Shown piece after piece: positions 42,644 to 46,846 of a DNA stretch of 46,846 bases. Source of the stretch: a virus; IMG/VR virus record IMGVR_UViG_3300028615_000105, positions 1 to 46,846 of that record, one strand, 5' to 3'. The translations under genes were made by a program, and so were the position numbers. Positions within the stretch are counted from its first letter, which is position 1. Each line of letters opens with the position of its first letter. The notes below the pieces were generated by a model. It was not told the origin of the DNA and searched no databases. It saw only the letters and a program-made list of their open reading frames with translations.

Positions 42644-43593
42644 GTTGTAAATTGATATAATAGTGATTCTATTTTCTTTATAGAATGTGTGTCAAATTTC
42701 CACTCTTTTATTTTTTCTTTAGTCAACAAATTTTCAAGTTGTGGAATTATTAAACAATCCCTAACCTTTTCACTTGTCATAGATTTGTCAATAAAAGATT
42801 CTTCGTTATAATTATCAAAAAAACCTTTTATTCCCTTTTCTGCATTACCGTATATAGCTGATAAATCTTGTCCATATACATGTAATGAAGATGAAAAATC
42901 AGTATAACTACCAGGAATAACTACTTGATTCGATTTCCATTTTCCTTCACGACACAACATATGCTGTAAAAAAGTCATCCCAATAACATTGTCACACCAT
43001 GCTTTATAAAGATCTCTTGATCTCCATACAGTTCCCATATTTAGAGAATTATGCAATGGGAAATCATGTTCAAAACACCTTAATTGTACTTCTCTTAAAC
43101 ACGGAATATCATCTTTAAGGTTACAATCTATATACGGTATTGCAGTTGTAGCAACAGCTCTTCTTGAATATGGAGTTTTATTCAATCTTTCAACCAACAA
43201 TTCTAATTGATCGATCAATCCTCCACCCAAAGGATGAGGGTATTTGCACAACCTTTGATGGTACGTATACGGCCATTCTTTAGATTCTAAGCGTTCATTG
43301 TTCATCAACTTCATGTTTGACACAACAAGATGATCTTTGATTCCTAACAATTCTGCTATGTACACTCCAATTTCACAAAACGAAATTGGAGGAAACCTGG
43401 GTTCCGACAATGGATCTTTAATTTCAACTAAGACCCTAGCATCCTTACTAGGAGGATCAATGTAATCACCATTGCTGTCTTTACGATCATATTCTGTTCT
43501 TATATCAATTCCGTTTTCACACACTGCTTTTAAAGTTCTGTAAAAAGCAGACGGAATAGAATTAGCAACTATGTGTAGTGTCGGTATATCCAT
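42625..43593 (-). CDS. Thymidylate synthase family protein (ThyA-like)
   Basis: 322 residues. Alignment by eye with E. coli ThyA: SRR at 143-145 (phosphate-binding arginines), catalytic Cys165 in IPCLREVQLRC, then R191-S192-D194 in WRSRDLYKAW, N202 in DNVIG, and H238/Y240 in SLHVYG. The spacing R-S-x-D and the Asn eight residues after Asp agree with ThyA. The retained Asn suggests dUMP rather than dCMP as substrate. N-terminus (residues 1-100) is divergent. Reaction: dUMP to dTMP using methylene-tetrahydrofolate, or a hydroxymethylase variant. Start has AAAGGAA. It overlaps the downstream gene. Confidence 0.8.
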   Translation of the reverse strand: MDIPTLHIVANSIPSAFYRTLKAVCENGIDIRTEYDRKDSNGDYIDPPSKDARVLVEIKDPLSEPRFPPISFCEIGVYIAELLGIKDHLVVSNMKLMNNERLESKEWPYTYHQRLCKYPHPLGGGLIDQLELLVERLNKTPYSRRAVATTAIPYIDCNLKDDIPCLREVQLRCFEHDFPLHNSLNMGTVWRSRDLYKAWCDNVIGMTFLQHMLCREGKWKSNQVVIPGSYTDFSSSLHVYGQDLSAIYGNAEKGIKGFFDNYNEESFIDKSMTSEKVRDCLIIPQLENLLTKEKIKEWKFDTHSIKKIESLLYQFTTWNLLP

Positions 43594-43657
43594 CTATATT
43601 TCCTTTCCAAAATCAATAATATAAAGCATTTATTTTTTATTCATGTTAATTTTATTT

Positions 43658-43927
43658 TTAATCTTCTACTTTTTGACATGAACCGCAACATTCGTTTTTC
43701 CCCTTATCATATCCTTTATTCTCTGCATCCCTTAACGCAGATGCGATAATGGATAACGGTCCTGGTTCACTTGATTGACCATTTCTTTCTGAATAATTTA
43801 TAGCATCTAATATGTTTTTACACCTTTTCCTCATATCAAGAGGAAGAGGGGGCGAAAGTTTTTTTATTCTATCTTTTAAATCTTCGATTATTTTTTCGTA
43901 ATTATTATCCAACATAAACCACACCAT
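43658..43927 (-). CDS. Small charged protein, unknown
   Basis: 89 residues. The sequence is mostly helical (NNYEKIIEDLKDRIKKLSPP) with a C-terminal CCGSC cluster (ECCGSCQKVED), perhaps a metal or redox site. The start is uncertain: ATG 43927 has AAAGG directly adjacent, while ATG 43915 has it 12 bases away. The gene is packed between the TM-anchored metallopeptidase and thymidylate synthase. Not recognised. Confidence 0.5.
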   Translation of the reverse strand: MVWFMLDNNYEKIIEDLKDRIKKLSPPLPLDMRKRCKNILDAINYSERNGQSSEPGPLSIIASALRDAENKGYDKGKNECCGSCQKVED

Positions 43928-43938
43928 CCTTTTGCTAT

Positions 43939-44553
43939 TTATAGAGAAAGCGTATACTTGTTGTTGTACATTGAAACAGCAAGTTTTTCAACTTCCCAAT
44001 ATTTTGATTCATGTAAGAAATCTCCACCGATATATTTTGTACAATTCATAATAAGAGCGTGCACTGTTTCATGAATTACTACATGTGCAGCATGTTTTTC
44101 TTCTAACCTAGAATCAACAACAATAAGGGGCGCTGATGGAGGAAATGAAGAAGTTGCTTCAGTTAAATATCCATATATTATTGTTGTTTCCGGAGCAGCA
44201 TAATCACCATAATATTCATACACTGTATCATTAACGAATTCAACACCTATAGCAGAAAACACTTCTTCTGGATTCGGCATATCTTTATTTTTTACAGACT
44301 CTCGAACTCTCCATGCATCAAAACAACATGAAATTGCATTTACACACACATTAGCAATTATATCGTGTTCATATGGTTTTTTATATTTTTTAGACGAATT
44401 AAAAACATATACTGACACACCTCTATCAGTTTGCTTTTCTACCTTTTTACTTTTGGGCCATTGAATTTTCATTCCCTTAAAAATAACCCAACCGATCATA
44501 AATAAAATGCCGGCAAGTGTTAAACTAATTACTATAATCATGGCTGTTGTCAT
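43939..44553 (-). CDS. Membrane-anchored HExxH metallopeptidase-like protein
   Basis: 204 residues. Residues 4-26 are one transmembrane segment (IIVISLTLAGILFMIGWVIF), followed by a basic stretch (KSKKVEKQ), so the rest is probably on the cytoplasmic side by the positive-inside rule. HVVIHETVHALIMN gives H161, E162 and H165 of the HExxH zinc site. E187 or E189 in YWEVEKLAV is a candidate third ligand. The surrounding architecture is like peptidases in which the 'HE..H' helix precedes a Glu. AGGAG is nine bases before the ATG. Cellular target unknown. Confidence 0.68.
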   Translation of the reverse strand: MTTAMIIVISLTLAGILFMIGWVIFKGMKIQWPKSKKVEKQTDRGVSVYVFNSSKKYKKPYEHDIIANVCVNAISCCFDAWRVRESVKNKDMPNPEEVFSAIGVEFVNDTVYEYYGDYAAPETTIIYGYLTEATSSFPPSAPLIVVDSRLEEKHAAHVVIHETVHALIMNCTKYIGGDFLHESKYWEVEKLAVSMYNNKYTLSL

Positions 44554-44580
44554 AACAATTGTCTCCTGTTCTTCTTTTTA

Positions 44581-44799
44581 TTATTTTTTTGGAACATGTT
44601 TTTTACAAAAGGTTCTTGTTGCACTTTTATGCCAAGTCCAAGTCCAATCTTGATTATCAAACTGTATATCTATAGGTATAAACGATATCTTGTTTTCAAA
44701 ATTTGAATTCAACGATTTCATCTCTATTTTAATTATAGCTTTTGTGCTTTCATTGCATCCATCATGATCACAAATTGCTTTAAATTTTTGAACCAACAT
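44581..44799 (-). CDS. Small Cys/His protein, unknown
   Basis: 72 residues. CDHDGCNES near the N-terminus and FCKKHVPKK near the C-terminus make a possible zinc-binding pair of CxxxxC and CxxH. Between them is a beta-strand-rich part (SFIPIDIQFDNQDWTWTW). No family recognised. The Shine-Dalgarno is weak (GTGG). Confidence 0.5.
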   Translation of the reverse strand: MLVQKFKAICDHDGCNESTKAIIKIEMKSLNSNFENKISFIPIDIQFDNQDWTWTWHKSATRTFCKKHVPKK

Positions 44800-44826
44800 T
44801 ATACCACACTTTTCTAAAAATTATTT

Positions 44827-45141
44827 TCATGAATCATCTTCTACACCAAAATCATTATCTATGTATCTTGAATCAGACACATCTATAGAAGAATCGTCTA
44901 TCATTCCAGAATCCATATATTCAAATTCTTTTGTAACAGATCGCTTTTGATTCTGTAATTGTTTAGCAATCAATTTGCTTAAAAAGTCATTAATGCCTTC
45001 ACCAACATACAAAATTGGAGTTGTTATTTTAACAGATCCAATACCACCATCTGGAATAATCTTGTCCATACCTTTTACTTTTAATTTTATAGTACAACTA
45101 GATAATATAATAAGTAACAATATTGCTAATATACGACTCAT
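44827..45141 (-). CDS. Small predicted lipoprotein
   Basis: 104 residues from ATG at 45141, which follows GGAGG by five bases; an upstream GTG would translate through that site and is less likely. MSRILAILLLIILSSC is a lipoprotein signal with lipobox LSSC (Cys16). The mature part is acidic (SGMIDDSSIDVSDSRYIDND). Located with other small accessory genes. Lipoproteins in phages can be spanin components or superinfection-exclusion factors. I cannot choose between these; no endolysin or holin is seen nearby. Confidence 0.62.
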   Translation of the reverse strand: MSRILAILLLIILSSCTIKLKVKGMDKIIPDGGIGSVKITTPILYVGEGINDFLSKLIAKQLQNQKRSVTKEFEYMDSGMIDDSSIDVSDSRYIDNDFGVEDDS

Positions 45142-45179
45142 CAATTCCTCCAACACAGCTTTCTTAATGTTGATTCCTT

Positions 45180-45452
45180 CTACATGCTTTTTTTCAATTG
45201 TATATCTTCTTTAAAGAAAATGCATAATGTTGCTGCTAAATATTCTGGATTTTCTTGAAAATCAAAAAATTTGTATATGGGTACACTATGTTTATAAATT
45301 TCTCCATCTATTTCTAAAACAAATAAAATATCACCTGTATATACGTCACGTTCGGAATAAATATGTGTAACACTGTTTTTAAATTCTTCACTTAAAAAAT
45401 TTACAAGCATTACAACAACATCATTTATTTGATCATTTATTTGTTTTGACAT
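45180..45452 (-). CDS. Small protein, unknown
   Basis: 90 residues, alpha/beta mix (NDVVVMLVNFLSEEFKNSVT, GDILFVLEIDGEIYKHSVPI). The ATG overlaps the stop of the TSCPD gene as TAATG, suggesting co-translation and possibly a joint role. AAGGAT upstream acts as a ribosome site. No known family visible. Confidence 0.55.
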   Translation of the reverse strand: MSKQINDQINDVVVMLVNFLSEEFKNSVTHIYSERDVYTGDILFVLEIDGEIYKHSVPIYKFFDFQENPEYLAATLCIFFKEDIQLKKSM

Positions 45453-45940
45453 TATTCATCCTTATTATATTTATCTTGTATTGAAATAGACGGATCATTA
45501 TTGGTATCAGTAGATCTCAATTTTTTATCCTCATATTCTGTCATATTAAGATATTGAATAGCGAGTATTCTAAATATAGCATCTACAATTGATGTACAGT
45601 TTTTTACTTTATCAAAACCAATAACAATACCATTTGGCTCAAAATTAGTATACGAAAAAAAATGTATATAAGTTTTAAGAGGCACACCGTATTGCAAACC
45701 TAAGGACACAGCAATTGCTAGACAATTAAATATAGCTCTCATAGTACTACCTTCTTTATGCAAATCTATAAATATTTCTCCAACATCACCATTATCATAC
45801 TGTCCGACACAAAGGAAAACAGATTGGTTTCCAATATCAAGTTTATACGTAGTGTTCCTTCTTTTGGTTTTAAATCTTCTAGGGTACAAAAATTTTTGCA
45901 CCTTTGTGTTAACAGATTCGTAAAAATCATTTAAAACCAT
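45452..45940 (-). CDS. Stand-alone TSCPD-domain protein (RNR C-terminal domain-like)
   Basis: 162 residues. Typical TSCPD features: RRNTTYKLDIGNQSVFLCVG, YDNGDVGEIFIDLHKEGSTM, AIAVSLGLQYGVPLKTYIHF, FEPNGIVIGFDKVKNCTSIV, then DAIFRILAIQYL. In adenosylcobalamin-dependent ribonucleotide reductase this domain is at the C-terminus after the catalytic part; stand-alone versions occur in phages and bacteria. No reductase gene is seen in the window, so the partner may be outside or in the host. AAGGAG is five bases before the ATG. Confidence 0.82.
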   Translation of the reverse strand: MVLNDFYESVNTKVQKFLYPRRFKTKRRNTTYKLDIGNQSVFLCVGQYDNGDVGEIFIDLHKEGSTMRAIFNCLAIAVSLGLQYGVPLKTYIHFFSYTNFEPNGIVIGFDKVKNCTSIVDAIFRILAIQYLNMTEYEDKKLRSTDTNNDPSISIQDKYNKDE

Positions 45941-45942
45941 AC

Positions 45943-46182
45943 CTACTCCTTTTTATTCCCTTTGTAATTCAATACAACCTTGTTACATCTATTAATATGC
46001 CATCTAAATTCATGTTGATCTTTTATTGTATCCAAGCATTTTTTGATATAATTTTTTTTTACATCAAATTTTTTAGCTAATTCAGGAATAGAGACAATGG
46101 GTTCATTTTTAGGAAATTTGTATAAATAATCCATCAATTCTATTGCTGATATTTTTTGTTTCTTAACTCTGTTTTCTTTCAT
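45943..46182 (-). CDS. Small HTH-like protein
   Basis: 79 residues, basic. The segment IVSIPELAKKFDVKKNYIKKCLDTIKDQ looks like a helix-turn-helix of winged type. A candidate DNA-binding regulator of the early region. It begins 12 bases from AAAGG, so initiation may be weak. Its stop is two bases before the start of the TSCPD gene's ribosome site region. No named family. Confidence 0.55.
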   Translation of the reverse strand: MKENRVKKQKISAIELMDYLYKFPKNEPIVSIPELAKKFDVKKNYIKKCLDTIKDQHEFRWHINRCNKVVLNYKGNKKE

Positions 46183-46209
46183 TTCATTTATGCCTTTATT
46201 ATTATGAAT

Positions 46210-46287
46210 CTATGAATCTGATGCCACCAAAACACCAAATACAAAAATAACACCTATTATAACTATTGTTGCTAGCAATTGAAACAT
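46210..46287 (-). CDS. Micro-ORF, 25-residue membrane peptide
   Basis: An ATG at 46287 preceded by AAGGAG encodes MFQLLATIVIIGVIFVFGVL plus five residues and a stop. The sequence is a single transmembrane helix. The good ribosome site and fit between neighbouring genes argue that it is real. Such tiny membrane peptides occur in phage early regions, with functions that are mostly unknown. Confidence 0.55.
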   Translation of the reverse strand: MFQLLATIVIIGVIFVFGVLVASDS

Positions 46288-46313
46288 TTTTTTCTCCTTG
46301 TAAATTATATACT

Positions 46314-46511
46314 TTAAATTGTTTTTGAATTGTTATATCCACCAAAAATTGATTCAGTTTTAGTTTCAGTTTCAACAATTAAAATAATGTCAGATGTTTT
46401 TCCTTTCTGTAGGGTTTCCAACAATTGTTCTGCAAAATCTTCTGCTTGATCAATTGTTTCAAACATTCCAGAAATAATACCTTGATTTTTAAGTTTTACA
46501 CAATAACTCAT
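46314..46511 (-). CDS. Small protein, unknown
   Basis: 65 residues, alpha/beta (GMFETIDQAEDFAEQLLETL). AGGAG seven bases before the ATG. Its neighbours are the truncated hexapeptide-repeat gene upstream and the 25-residue membrane peptide downstream. Not recognised. Confidence 0.55.
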   Translation of the reverse strand: MSYCVKLKNQGIISGMFETIDQAEDFAEQLLETLQKGKTSDIILIVETETKTESIFGGYNNSKTI

Positions 46512-46578
46512 TCCCTATCTCCTGTTTTATCTATTTTGTATACCGTATTTGTTATCTTTTTGATGAATAATTTTGTAA

Positions 46579-46846
46579 TCATTTATATCCAGAGATACGA
46601 GCCTCACCGGAAATATAAGCCTTACCGAAGACCCGAGCCTGACCGAATACCTGAGCCTGATCAAAGACACAAGCCTCGCCGGAGACACAAGCCTCGCCGG
46701 AGACACAAGCCTCGCCAGCAACCCAGCAGGCACCATCCTGGCTTAAGTTTTTTTCACTTTCGACCCAGCCCCCTAGTTGCCCTTTTTTGACCGATCCGAA
46801 ATCTTTTAACGCTTGGATCCTGTATAAGGTCCTGCCATTTGGCAGG
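46579..46846 (-). CDS. Hexapeptide-repeat protein (left-handed beta-helix), 5'-partial
   Basis: The minus frame is open from the window edge to a TGA at 46579-46581, giving 88 residues. It starts within the gene, reading RTLYRIQALKDFGSVKKGQL, GGWVESEKNLSQDGACWV, then six-residue repeats such as GEACVS, GEACVF, DQAQVF, GQARVF and GKAYIS, ending GYK. This is the pattern of phage/prophage hexapeptide-repeat proteins ('..LGGW.ES..NLSQ.G.CWV.G.A.V.G.A'), which fold as left-handed beta-helices. The N-terminus is outside the window. Confidence 0.82.
   Translation of the reverse strand, partial: LPNGRTLYRIQALKDFGSVKKGQLGGWVESEKNLSQDGACWVAGEACVSGEACVSGEACVFDQAQVFGQARVFGKAYISGEARISGYK
46594..46719 (-). 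repeat. 18-bp tandem repeats encoding hexapeptides
   Basis: Seven 18-base units with the plus-strand form GACACAAGCCTCGCCGGA. Units five and six (46666-46701) are identical and the others are diverged. The units match the hexapeptide period of the minus-strand protein exactly, so they are coding repeats. They are richer in GC than the flanking DNA. Confidence 0.85.

Noticed and set aside
45142-45156. GTG start extending the lipoprotein by five residues
   Set aside because: It would translate through the GGAGG site, and the signal peptide starts properly at ATG 45141.
46594-46719. 18-bp tandem repeats as replication-origin iterons
   Set aside because: They match the hexapeptide period of an open coding frame exactly, so coding is the simpler explanation.
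46527-46736. Minus-strand frame of 69 residues rich in RLVS repeats
   Set aside because: It is a shifted reading of the 18-bp coding repeats; the neighbouring minus frame gives a recognisable hexapeptide-repeat protein.
46425-46790. Plus-strand frame rich in KPRRRH repeats
   Set aside because: Antisense shadow of the same repeats and of the 65-residue gene; no ribosome site and opposite to every real gene.
46831-46846. CCTGCC-ATTT-GGCAGG hairpin at the right edge as a terminator
   Set aside because: It lies inside the coding frame of the truncated hexapeptide-repeat gene and is not followed by a T-run within the window.

Overview
This window is a 46.8-kb piece of a tailed-phage (or prophage) genome with a contractile, myovirus-type tail. 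Every gene I can support lies on the minus strand, so the genome reads from the right edge to the left edge as one dense, mostly overlapping transcription unit. The DNA is visibly AT-rich. No tRNA, integrase, transposase or CRISPR array is visible. Stop/start overlaps (TAATG, ATGA, ATGAATAA) are frequent. No stretch longer than 300 bases lacks a gene. The host cannot be named from this sequence.

Right to left, i.e. in gene order. (1) 46.8-40.4 kb is an accessory/early region: a truncated hexapeptide-repeat protein, small unknown and membrane proteins, a small HTH-like protein, a stand-alone TSCPD domain (normally the C-terminus of B12-dependent ribonucleotide reductase), a small lipoprotein, a membrane-anchored HExxH metallopeptidase-like protein, a ThyA-family thymidylate synthase, a probable small terminase, a protein with clan-CD (caspase-like) His-Gly/Cys hallmarks, and a polytopic membrane protein with a HEHFH motif. 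(2) 40.3-37.6 kb holds small virion-like proteins and the large terminase. (3) 37.6-31.7 kb is the head module: portal, MuF-like protein, XkdF-like protease, scaffold-like protein, HK97-fold major capsid protein. (4) 31.7-26.7 kb holds small head-associated proteins, zinc-ribbon proteins and a methyltransferase-glycosyltransferase-TPR fusion. (5) 26.7-18.5 kb holds a giant protein with twenty-five 20-residue repeats, a head-tail connector, and a cassette of fibre/spike-like proteins. (6) 18.5-13.5 kb holds neck/tail-completion genes and the tail sheath. (7) 13.5-1.4 kb holds the tail tube, a tail assembly chaperone with a -1 frameshift site, tape measure, LysM/CIS-tube protein, hub (gpD-like), spike (gpV-like), gp25/gpW-like, gpJ-like and gpI-like baseplate proteins, and a beta-propeller-like fibre cut by the left edge.

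How the genes fit together: the terminase packages DNA through the portal into a capsid built by the MCP, scaffold and protease. Connector and neck proteins join it to a sheath/tube tail whose length is set by the tape measure. The baseplate components resemble those shared by P2-like phages and extracellular contractile injection systems. Fibre-like proteins would give receptor binding, and the glycosyltransferase fusion may modify virion or host surface.

The most notable points are the textbook T TTT TTC frameshift site in the chaperone, the 25 x 20-residue repeat protein, the methyltransferase-glycosyltransferase-TPR fusion, the caspase-like and two HExxH proteins in the accessory region, the isolated TSCPD gene, and several strong inverted repeats placed next to head and tail genes.
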